64,000 bases of DNA, taken from positions 4,722,828 through 4,786,827 of the forward strand of contig KL647291.1 of NCBI GenBank assembly GCA_000727475.1, read 5' to 3'. Positions 22,883 to 34,800 of the stretch are shown here, in pieces (positions within the stretch are counted from its first letter, which is position 1; each line of letters opens with the position of its first letter). Origin of the DNA: Sarcocystis neurona. Its lineage: Eukaryota; Apicomplexa; Conoidasida; Eucoccidiorida; Sarcocystidae. Made by a program: the position numbers and the translations under genes. The notes beneath the pieces are model-generated. The model was not told the origin of the DNA. It ran no database searches and saw only the letters and a list, made by a program, of their open reading frames with translations.

Positions 22883-25800
22883 ATGGACGGCCTCGGACCT
22901 GCGTACTGGACTTTACTAGACGAATCAGAAGAGCAGCAGTACGTCTGTGTGCTGCATGTCGGCTGCAGCAGCAGCTGCTACATGAGTTGCATGGTCTGCG
23001 TTCCCTCTCTAGACGCGGACCTGCTGCAGCGCGCGGGTTCCTCTCTGTCTCTTCAAACACGTGGCTCTTGCCTTCTTCTTGTCCATAGAAGCACAACTCT
23101 GGCATATAGCTATGCCTCTGTGTGTGTGTGTATGTGGAGCCAGTCTTGTCAATACGTGCTTGTATACACATAGGTGTATTTGTCTTCGCATCCAGGTATT
23201 CTTACGTGTCTCTGCATGTACGCAGAGGGCTACCACACCTGTACACGAGGCCTATAGGTGGATATGTCTGCGTGTGAGCAGCAGTAAACATTCTGCCTGC
23301 ATCCAGGAGCTTCGTGGACTTTCCTCGTTTGCCGTGTGCCTGCCGCTCCTTCCCCGGCAACGTCTCAGGACTCCACTGCATACACGTGCATGTATGTATG
23401 TCTGCTTGTTCGCTTCGAATATTGCAAGTGTGTAGGAGGTCGCGTCGTCTGCTGTGGGGTGGCTGACGGTCGATCTGCTGCTGTGTGGAATTTTGATGCG
23501 CATGCAGGCGGTGTTTGTCTTCGCTGATTGACCACACGACGTCGTATGACTTGAAGTGCGTTGGTGCTGCGCGTCGCAGCAGCGAGGCGGAAGGCGGCAG
23601 CAGCAGCAATAATGGGGACGAAGAGGACTTTTTGGGGATTGATACAGCAGCAGAGGCGTTCAGCAGCAGCAGCCACAACATCAGTCGCGAAGGGGACGAG
23701 CCCGAAGAGCCGAGCAGCGTGTGCGAGGGAGACGGCAGCAGGAGCTATGTTGGTGGCACCAGCAGCAGCAACAGCAGCAGTGGTGAAGGCGACAGCCCTG
23801 TGGGCAGAGACGACGAGAGAGACGGCGGCAGCAGGGCCCAAATGAGAAGCAGCAGCAGTGACGAGACAGGCGGAGGAGGAGGAGAGCTTCAGGGAGATTG
23901 CTGGTTTGCAGCAACGGCGACCGACTTCGCTGAGCAACACGCGGCACCCCATGCAGTCCTTGCTGCCGGGGCGAGCGGCTGCTGCGACAGCTCCAACGGC
24001 AACGCGCGGAAGGGCAGCAGGAAGAATGCAAGCGCAGTCCGGCAGCGACGACGAGAAGGAGAAGCGGAAGAGGAAGAAGAAGGCGACGAAGACGATTTCG
24101 ACGAAGAACACCAGCAGGCATTTCTGCTCAGCACTGCCGCTCCAGAACGCGACTTCTTCGCGGCGTCTGCCGGCCCCCCCTCTTGCGCTACTGCAGCAGT
24201 TCCGTCAACTCCACACTGCTTCGCTGTAAATAGTCGCAGCGAGGTTCCACAGACGGCTGGCTCAGGACACTTGGAGCCCACGTGTTATGCAGTGTCTCCC
24301 TCCGGACCCCCTGCTGCCGCTGCTCCTGCTACGCACGCGCCGACTGCGGGCGAAATTTGCGCTGCGGCTTCGGCTCGCGTTTCGACCTGCGGCAGCAGCC
24401 CCCCTCCCCCCGGAGCCGCTCCGCCGGCTGCTGCCGCCGAAGGCGGGACGCATTCTGACCCAGGCTCGCCCAAGCAGGAACCAGCCGTAACAGCTACGCT
24501 TGAAGTTGTCCTTAATAACGAACACTTCTTAGAGGAGCTACACACAGGAGAAGACGCCCTTATCCGTTTGTGAGTCACTGCTGTGCGCACACACACATAG
24601 ATCGAGAAACACCCGAACCAAAATTAGAGACACATTTATACATATGTTTGCGTTCAAGATGATGTCGTACATGTCCCACACTAGCAGTCGTGAGGGGACG
24701 CTGTCCTTGAGACCTTCACAAGTGTGTGGACGTCTGAGGAAATCAGAGAGGTGCATGCGTCAACGACAAATTTCTTCGGAGCTCGGACTGACTGCTGTGA
24801 CAGAGAACGACCTTCTGGAGCCCACGCGGTGCTGCAGCACGTCCACTGCGCCGTCTGAAAAACCGGCTGGCTTCCACCTCTTTTTTCAGCCGCCTTCTTT
24901 CGCGGGGAAGAGACACTGCGCGAGGCCGTTTCTACCTCGTGTGCGCAGCCGCAAGTCCATCTGTAACCCGCGTGGGCTCGTCCCAGCACGCGTGTCCACG
25001 TAGATACATATGTGTCTACGTGCACATTGCCCCGCCTAAGAAATACGATGTTCATTCGAAGAAGTGTTCCTGAGCCAAGAAATCACTACGCGCGTTCATC
25101 CTAAACGTTTCTGTTATGCGTATATATCCGTGTACAACATGTCAATGTATACATATATATATACACACAAACACATACATATATATATAAATCTGTCGCT
25201 CTCTGTCTGTTGCTATCTTTGTCGCTCTCCCTCTCACTCTGTCACTCTCCCCGTCTCTTTTTCTCCTTCTGTCTCATTCTCCATAAATACACGTATATGT
25301 GTCTATATAGACGGAAGGTCGACTGAAGAGGGTCCTTCATGAATTTCCTTAACTGAGGCGCACGGACCCTCTCGACTGAGAGAGAAAAGTGGTCCGCGTG
25401 CACACCTTCGCTGTGTGTCGTAGGGCGCAAGGCAGGAAGTGATTCTGTGGAGCAGCTGTGGTGGTAAAAAAGGCAGAAGAACTTCTTTCTGCTGGCGGTG
25501 TGTCTCCTGTTGCGCGCAGCTTGAGTAGTCCAGTAATTCTTCTGGAGCTCGTAAAGCTCGTTACGACGGTTCCTCCGAGCGACGCGTCAGAGGCCCGGAA
25601 GAGCAGCAGCCCGTTCTTCGCCGCGGAAGTCTTCTGCTGCGTGTCTACCTCAATTTTGTCGTAAGCGTGTTCTCTGTTTTTCGTTCTCTCTTCTGTCGTG
25701 AGTGTCTTTTCGTTCGTTTGCTCCTCCTTTCTACCGTACACGTGTGTGTGTGTGTGTTTTCCGCCGTGTCCTCTTTTTTAGTGGGAGTTCTCGTTCTTCT

Positions 25801-28800
25801 CTCTATGCTGTCGCTAATTTCTTCTGTCTTCTACTTTTCTCTCTCCTTCTTTCCGGTGTCGTGTTTCCCGTCTTTTCCCCTTCCTGAGTGTGCCTTTCGC
25901 TAGCAAAGTGGACTTTCCGTTTTCGCATCTCTTTCTCCTTTCCTGGATGTTGTGTTTTCCGTCTTCTCGCGTTTCCTTCCAACGCATGTCTTTCTGTCGG
26001 AGGTGAATTTCCCTTCTCCCCTTTTCCCCTGTTCAACTGTGTGTTTTCCGTCTTCCCTCTTTGTCTTCTTTCTGGGTGGATTTCCTTCTGTTCGTCCCTC
26101 TCCCACTGAGCGTTCTGCGCCGTTCGTCCCCCTGCCCTTATTTGCTCTTCTTCTTCTTTGGGGATGTTGTCTGTCTCGTCCTCCCTCGGTCGTTCTTCTT
26201 GCCCCACGCTCGTCCTCTTCTTCTTCTTCTCCGTCTTCTTTTTCCTTTCTTCGTTGTCTGCCTCTCCTCCCCGTGCTCCTGTCCTTCTCCGTGTCCCCCT
26301 TTTCCCTTCTCACCACCCCCCCGCCTTCTGGGGCCTGTCTTCGTCTTCGTCTCCTCTCCGTCCTCCTGCGTTCGAAGGTCTTCTCCTCCTCCTTCTCGCT
26401 GCTCCTCTTCGTCTTCCTTATCTTCTCTGCAGTGGTGATTCCCCTGCTGCGTCGCTCTCAACTTGGCTTCACTCTCCACACACGAGCAGCAAGCCAGCTA
26501 GAATTTCTCTGTAGTCGTCTGTAGAGGCACGTGTACCTACGCGCCGCTGCGTCCGTGGGGACCTGTGCAACAGGTGGCACTTATGTCCACGCGGGGTGAC
26601 GCACGTTCGCCTGAACTGCTGCGAAGTCTCCTCCGTTATTCTGCTGTCTCGTATTCCTCCTCTGCACACCACCCGTTCCAACGGGCGCGGTGTGCCGTCG
26701 CGTGTCTGCAGCAGCACCAGCAGCAGCAGCAGACCCGCAGCGAACAACTCTCCTTCCCCTTTCTCCATACGTATTTACGACGGCACCGGCAGCAGCTGTC
26801 TTTCGCGTGCTGCTGCCATTGAGGACGGTGGATACATATATATATACAGGTGTGTGAGTACACATTCGCATAGATATGTATGTGTGTGTACGTGTTTGTC
26901 AAGGTAACGTGTTCGATTCTGCTGCGGGTCTTGCGGTCTCGGCTTTGACTTTCTCTTCTTGCGCGCAGTGTATTTCTGACGGATCCCAAGGGCGCACCGG
27001 CCCGCGACGCATTTTGGCAATTTCTGTATAATACTCCGCCTGTAGGCGCTTCTCGTCGTCGTCGTCCTCCACGTCCTGCCCTCTAGTCTTCGGCGTTTTC
27101 TCTCGTGCTGCTGCGCCACAACACTCCATAGAGATGGCGCCTAGGCAAACGACACACCGGCACTCTTCCTGAGCAATTCGGCCAGATGCTGCTGCTGCTG
27201 CTGATGCCCTGGTTCCCGCGGCTGCCGCTGCTGCAGCTCTGGTTCCTGCTGCCGTCGCTCCTGCTGCTTTCCCTCCTGCTGCTGCCGCTGCCGCTTCTCT
27301 GGTTTCCAGCGGCTACGCCAGTTACTGCTGCTGCTGTAGTAGGAGTAGCTGCTGCTACAGCGGCTGATGCTGCAGTTGCTCTTGTCGGTCAGCTAGCCTC
27401 AACAGATATGTCTGTGTGCGTCTTTCCCGTTTACAACGGAGAAAAAGTTCCTTGCACGCACAACAGCACGCACGTAGGGTCTTACGGATGTATGACAGAT
27501 CGAAGTACCTGTGTGTGCACGCATGATAGCAGGACCCCGCACCTATATGTGTCCATATCTATCTACACCAATATATGTATTCATCCATACGAAGGGAGAG
27601 AGATAGATGTTCAGCGTGCTTACTAGTCGTGCGCGCGCATCAGTAGACGTGGAAGTGGGGGCGTGCACGAAGATATATATGTAGGAGTGTGCGCATGCGT
27701 TTAGTATCTGTCCCAGAGGGTGTGGACTGATATAATACTCACCCACTCCTGGACTCGGCGTGTGCGCGTACCCTGAGGTGTTGCACGTATACGTATACGT
27801 AAGTTGTATACACGTCTGTCTCACGTCGTGTGTCTCTGTCTACTGCTCTAAATATGGGCCCGCAGCTGCCAAGAAGAAACCCACCAGGGGAGGCGACGAG
27901 CAAGAGAAAAAAGAGAATTACACTCCACATATAGATGGATGGCCGTACATCCGGCGTAAATGATTCTGACGGGCCGCGACCAGCCGTATGTACATGTGTG
28001 CCCCCAAGCATGTACCTAGTGTATATATATATATATATATATATGCGTGTGTGTGTGGTGGTGTATATATACGTACGTTCTGCTGCANNNNNNNNNNNNN
28101 NNNNNNNNNNNNNNNNNNNNNNNNNNNNNNNNNNNNNNNNNNNNNNNNNNNNNNNNNNNNNNNNNNNNNNNNNNNNNNNNNNNNNNNNNNNNNNNNNNNN
28201 NNNNNNNNNNNNNNNNNNNNNNNNNNNNNNNNNNNNNNNNNNNNNNNNNNNNNNNNNNNNNNNNNNNNNNNNNNNNNNNNNNNNNNNNNNNNNNNNNNNN
28301 NNNNNNNNNNNNNNNNNNNNNNNNNNNNNNNNNNNNNNNNNNNNNNNNNNNNNNNNNNNNNNNNNNNNNNNNNNNNNNNNNNNNNNNNNNNNNNNNNNNN
28401 NNNNNNNNNNNNNNNNTGTACATGTGTGCCCCAACGCATGTACCTAGTGTATATATATATATATATATATATGCGTGTGTGTGTGTGGGTGTATATATAC
28501 GACGTTCTGCTGCAGCTTAACCCGGTTCTGGCGGGATACTTCACCCGATGCTGGCAGGCGATTCTCAAGGCGTATCCAGAGGAAGTAAGCGACTGACTGC
28601 CTTCCCTCTGTTCCCGCCGTAATTTACCCGTTGCTACCTCCTTTTCTTGGGCCCAGTGCACCTACATCCCAGCGTCCAACCATGTGTTGCTCTTCGCTCC
28701 GTTTGACGCTGCATGCATCTTGCGTATTCGACGTCGCGCGTCTGCGTCTTCGTACCCGGTCATCGCGGTGGTGGTGGCGCGTCGCGTGTTTGTGGCAGCA

Positions 28801-31800
28801 CTTTCACTGCCGCTGCCTCCAGGGTTTCTCTGCGTTGGGCCCGCAGGAAGCCGTCTGGCCTGGCAGTTGCTCCGCATGCAGCATACTTGTGTATGAATGG
28901 CTCCCACCAACGCGACCCCACGCGCCTGCGGGGTGGTGCGCCAGCCGGCGCGGACGTATCTTTGTGTGCTAGTTATGTACCTGTGTGTACGCCCTGGGTT
29001 TCTTTCTCTGTCGTGTCGTCGGTACAGCTGCGCGGATTTGCCCTTCCCCGCTGCGAATGTTACGTGGGACCGGTCGGGTAGATATATATATATATGTATA
29101 GAGAGAGAGAGAGACGCAGCGGTGAACGTCTTAAAGTGTGCGCGCTCGCGCCTTCTGTGTGTACGTACGTGCTTGTGGCTGGGTAAGCCTGGAGCCGGGA
29201 AGAAGCGCACCTGCGCCTGCTTCTCTGCAGACGGCTAATATATAGATACACTTGTCACGTGTGTACCCTGTGCTTTGATTGTCGGTGGGTGGGGCTCTGT
29301 GTCAAATTCTGTCCAGCACCTGCCGCGTTCCGTCTACTACTCTTTCCTCCTAGCTTCTCTTCCTTGTGTTGCGACGTCCTGCAGATGAGTAAAATCCACA
29401 TGTATATCTTTGCAGTTGCGCAACACGAGTCCGTGCAGTGCTAGGCCTCACGTATATATCGACGCAGGTGCATGAGGCGAACGCCTGCAGCCCCTGGTGC
29501 AAGTACCGGAAGGCGCATGTGTTGGACAATAGATATTGACGCATCGGTCTGCAAGGGTGTGCTGGTGCAAGAAAGTGCTGCAGCACCAGTGATATGAGTG
29601 ACTGGTGACGCACACAGCGGATTCACTCCTTATATTCTTCCAAGCCAGTCTGCGTGCACGCCACTGCGGCCTCTGCTGCTGGTGCAATATCGGCTGCTGC
29701 TCCTTCTTCTGCAGTCTCTGCTGCTGCTGCTTCTGCAGTCTCTGCTGCTGCAGCTTCGTCTGTATTCTCCGCTGCTGCTGCTGCGTCTGCAGTCTCTGCT
29801 GCCGCTGCTGCTGCAGTCGCTGCTGCTGCTGCTTCTGCTGCAGTCCCTGCCGCCGCTTCTGCAATCGCTGCTGCTGCTGTCGTTTCTTGCGCTGGTGCGT
29901 GTGCTGCCGCTGTTGCTGCTGCGTCATTTCGGCTGCTGTTGGTGGGGCTTGGATAAGCGGGAACTGTACCAGTTGGGTACTGAGACGCAGACAGCGTACT
30001 GCGGTGCTCGCGAAGACTTTTGCGTGCGACTCGCTGTTGTGCCGCTGCTAACTCTGCGTTGCACAACGTCGAGCGCCAAGGCGTTTGCTGCTCTTTCTGT
30101 ACCCCAGGCGACGTTTGCTGGTATGACTTCGCTGCACACGGGAAGGACCGACAACCAGGACAACTCTTTCTACGTAAATGTATATGCGTATGTGTATGTG
30201 TACATACTTACACATATAAATACTTGTGTGTGCCCAACCTACCTATCCGTCTCCGCGGATGTATCTGTGATATTCGCGTATGTATGTACGTGCGATCGCG
30301 CACGGACGTATGTGTGCCACCTGCCTGCGTGCACGTCAACGAGGGCTGCCCCGGCCGAAGGTGCGTTTTCATCAGAGCCGCCCAGAGGCAGGCTGTAGGC
30401 CGGGCAGGCACAGAGAAGTACTCCTGACTCTGCGCTTCCTTTTCCCGTTGTGCTGCAGACAATCGCGTACATGGCTGCTAGGGGCGACGTGGCGGAGTCC
30501 TTGTGTCGGCATTTGTACAGCCGCTCCATTGCAGGTAATTAGGAAGAAGAAAACTGCACACAGAGCTGCTGAGCTGCTGTTGCTGCCCTGCACATGGTTG
30601 CTGCCTGCTGCTGCTGCTTCTTTTCTTGTGCTGTTGCCACTGCTCCGCCTGTTCTGCGGCGTTGTGGAACTCTGCAGTCGCTGCTGCTACGAACGCGCCT
30701 CCTTTAGAGAGCAGACGCTGCGCTCTCCAGGCCGGGCGCTTTGGGAGCAGCAGGTGGCGCCTGCCGGCAGTGGCAGACTTGACAGAATGCAAACGCTGTT
30801 GCACGCCGGCCGGTCCTCGTGTCTGCGTGTCAACAGGCAGCCAAGCAGCACTCCCACGTCAATCATAGAAGGCGCGCTTTCACGTCTCTGCGTATCGGTG
30901 GGATTGCACCTGGACATTGTTGACTATACCGCCGGGCTTCGTGGGTGCAGTAAAGTCTCTGCGCAAAGAAATGCGTGTTCCTCCGCCTTTCTGATAGTAA
31001 TTAGTACCTGTTGGTTTCGGGTGACTCGCCTGGCGCGGCAGACGCTGGGAGAATACCTGTGTATGTCCACGTCGGTGTATGCGTCCCCCCACATATGTGT
31101 GTTGTGTACACAAGCGTATGTTGGCGTATAGATATATATATATATATGTATATTGCCCGCCGCATTGCCCCAGGCCACCAGTTGTAGAAGAAATGGGCCC
31201 AATGGGAGGGACGAGTCTTGTTTTCCTTTCGACTCATCGCCAGCGGCAATCAGTTGATGTTTGTCTGCTGTTGGCTGCTGTATTTTCTGTCTCTGCGTCG
31301 GCGCTTGTGTGTGCCTCGATGCATACGCGCACTGCACTGCTGCGGATGTTTCTCATAGGAAGTGTCTCTTCGCCGTCCTGGAAGTTTGTGTGAAATTCTT
31401 TTGCGTATATCTATTCTCGAGGACGTGAGTCGTCTGCGGGGCGTTGACGGCGATGTACGTCTGACGCGCAGCGTGACCGTGAGAATCTGGGGGCGCGTGC
31501 GTGTCTGTTGCTGCTGCTGCGGTGTTGCTCCTGCGGTGTTCCTGCTGCTTTCCAGATTTCTACAAGTGTCTTCTGTACATGGACCCCTGCATCCCGGTAG
31601 GGCTCGCCATTCCCGCGCAACACACGCAGAACCACATGCGCTGTTGTTCTTCTCTTGCAGCAGCCAGGCCTGCAAAATTGGATGCAGGAACCATTTTCGA
31701 AGAGCTGTTTTTTGCTGCGTCGCTGTCGCTGCCTCACGTCGTCTTTCCTCATATGTGTAGCCGTCTCATTGTCTCTTGCACGCTGACGCGCACACGTCCT

Positions 31801-34800
31801 CACCGTCGTACTGTTGCTGCTGCCGCTGTTGTGAGTGACGCTGCTGCTGCTGCGCCCGGCGATGCTTTTGCCGTCCTTCCTGCCGCCGGAACTGCTGCTG
31901 CTGCCGTCGCAAATGCTGCTGCTGCAGCCGTCGGAGCTGCTGCTGCTGCTGTTCTTGCTTCGGCACCCGTCGGAGCAGTGCTGCTACTGCCCTTGCTGCC
32001 TCCGGCACCCGTGCTGCAGCTCTCGGAGCTGCTGCAGATGTCATTGCTGACACCGCTGCTGCGAGTGTCGCGGCTGGGGTTGTCACTGATGAAGTCGCGG
32101 CTGGTGTCCTGCTTCTGCCGTTATCTTCGCGGCTGCTGCTTCTATGCTCCTCTTTGTTGTCCCGACTCTGTGGTGGTAAACTGCTGCTGCTGCGCCGGTA
32201 CTCCCTGCCGTCCCCATCTCAGTACTCTACCGCTGTGTGCACAGCAGCGTCTTGCGTCTCTGCTGCAGCACAACACGTGCAGTTCTTTCTCCTCTTCGCA
32301 GCAGCGTGTCTGAGGTGCCAGGGTGGCGGAGTTGTGGCCACCAGTGATGTGGGGCTGCGGGTGCTGCTGTTCCGACCCGTAGGCTCGCGGGTCCAGTTCC
32401 GGTGCCTGGCCTTCGCTCTTTGTCAGTAAACGGCGTCCCTGCTGAAGCTGCCGTGTCGCGCTTTTTTGCCGCTGCTGCTGCCGTGTGGGGCGCATGCCAG
32501 ACGTTCTGCGGGAGGAGCGAGCATGTGTTTGTTTAAAGGAGCTCGCTGAACTTGAGAAAAATTTCGTCTGCGCCGCAGAAGCCTGCGTCTGTCCCTCTCG
32601 CTGCGCGTCCTTGTTGCTGCCCGCACAGACAGTGTACGGAGTGTCAGACCGTGTTGCTGTGTTTGTTTCCTCTGTACGGATCACGCCAAAGATGCGCGAG
32701 ACAAGACACTTCCCTGCTATTGCCGGTGCTGCTCGTAGACTAAGCTTGCCGCTCCATGCGTGCGTGAAGAGCTGCTGTCGTGTGGCACCCGGATGCTGAA
32801 CTGCTGCTGTTTTGACGTCGCACGTAGACAGTCCCCCGGCCGTTTCTCTGCAAGTGAAGAACGGGGTGTGAGCCTTGCCGCTGTTCTGTTCTAACGTTTC
32901 AAGGTAGTCACGACGTTGTAGCTGCGCCTGCCACTGCTGCGTTGGCTTCCTCGCGTACATGCCGAGACGTGTCAAAGGCACAGAGACGTGTCGCCGTATG
33001 TGCCGCGTAGAACGCAACTCTCAGTGGTCGGTGGAGACGCCGGCTGCAGCGTCACTGCTGCCGTTTGGATTCGTCGCGCATGGGGATGCTGCTGCTGTCT
33101 TCTGCTACTGCCAACATTCTCACACACGCGTGCACAGGTGGCAAGAAACGCCTCCGTCAACGTTGTCGGGTCACAGGTACCGCCGAGCTTTCCCCGTAGT
33201 CATCTCTGCACGCCGGTGCGCCTCCCAGTTATTCTCTACACGCGGCTATACACACACATATATAACACATATATAGAGAGACAGGAAGAGAAATAGAAAT
33301 GTAGCTAGCTATGTTATATGTGTCTGCAGTTCGACATACATGTATATATGTCTACATATGTGTAGATGGGCAGTGGATTAGCTGAGTATAGACGTGTATG
33401 TACGTATGTGTGTGCGCCCTCTTGCTACTGTGTCTGTCTCTGTACAGTCGATAATCGACCCGAAGAAAGTGATTCCGATGCTCTTTTCCATATTACGTCA
33501 CCAGCGGCATGCTTCGCAGCTGACAGCAACAACAGCCGCGGCATCAGCAGACGCAGCAGCAGCAGCGACGGAGGAAGCAAGGCAGGCAGCCGCAGGGAGT
33601 GGATCAGCAGCAAGGACGGCGAGTACGGACGCTGCGTCGCCGAAGGAGGACGAGAGAGCCCGGCTGGCAGAGCGTGAGGAGTTGGAGGTAGCTGAGGCGG
33701 CTGCTGCTGCCAGTTATGCGAGGGATGCGCAGCAGCTGCAGCAGTCGGTGCATCCCAATGAACAGGGAGATGAAGGCGAAGAACGGAGGGTCAAATCTGC
33801 AGACAGTTCGGTAGCAACTTCTTCTGCGACAACAGGTCAAAGGAACCTGGGAAGGAGTGCCGAGCGACATCCTAGCAGCGGGGCAGGGGGAAATCAAGTC
33901 GGCAACGGCAACAGTAGCTCCGCCGTGGACGATAGCGTCGACGCCAGACTGAAGAGAGGACTCAGCAACAGCCAGAATCAAACGTGGGATTCTCCACCCG
34001 CGGCAGCTGCGGACGTCTCTGCTGCAGGCGCTGCTGAGGTCGTTTGCGAGAATACGTCCAGACCTGCAACAGCGGCGAACTTTGCTGCCGAAGTAGATTC
34101 TCGTAGCACAGCAACAGGCCCCGTGGTGACGCGGGTCGCAGTGTCAGAAGCTGCTTCGACGAGGAAGCGAGAAACAGCACCTGCAGTCGGTAGTGCTGCT
34201 GCTGCAGCAAAAGAAGCAACAGCACGACGGGAAACAACAGCAGGAAATTCAGCAACAGTCGCGGAGACAGGAGCTCCTGCAGCAGTGTTGTCTGCTCGAA
34301 GAGAAGAAAGAGGATTTGAGCCAGCGCAACGCGAAACATCTGCTGCGCCCGCAACAGCAACGGCAGAGCGTCTGGCTCCGGCAGCAGACGCCGGACGAGG
34401 AGCGGAAGCAAGGGCCGCGACTACGGGAGAAAAAGCAGGAAGAAGAGAAGACAAGACACCAGTGCGAGGCGCGGAGCAGCAGGGGGAAAGAGAGAAGCAA
34501 GAAGGCCTGGACGGCGAGATAGGACGGCGTGAGGAAGGACAGAGCGGGGCGGGGGCACGTTGGGAAAATGCGAAGCGAGATGAACTCGGAGTCTGCGATA
34601 TGGAGGCGCAGGTCTGCGTGACTCTTGTTCTGCGGGAGCTGGTGTATCAGCGGCTCTTTGTGTCTTACTTTCCTACGCTGCTGCGCGCACTAACAGCAGA
34701 AGCAGCTGTGCTGCAGCTGCTTGATATGCTGACGTCGAAGTGTCCTTCCTGCGTCTCCTCCGCCATCTCTATACTAACCGACCTGCTGTGCTGCACCTGC

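Noticed and set aside
25803..26479. Minus-strand frames rich in Glu, Arg and Lys
   Set aside because: They are the complement of the long pyrimidine tract inside a SAPS intron; composition alone produces them.
27739..28661. Long frames crossing the run of N
   Set aside because: Translation through undetermined bases is meaningless.
28657..28896. Open segment in SAPS intron 5 after an AG
   Set aside because: No counterpart in SAPS proteins; exons 5 and 6 join in phase and in alignment without it.
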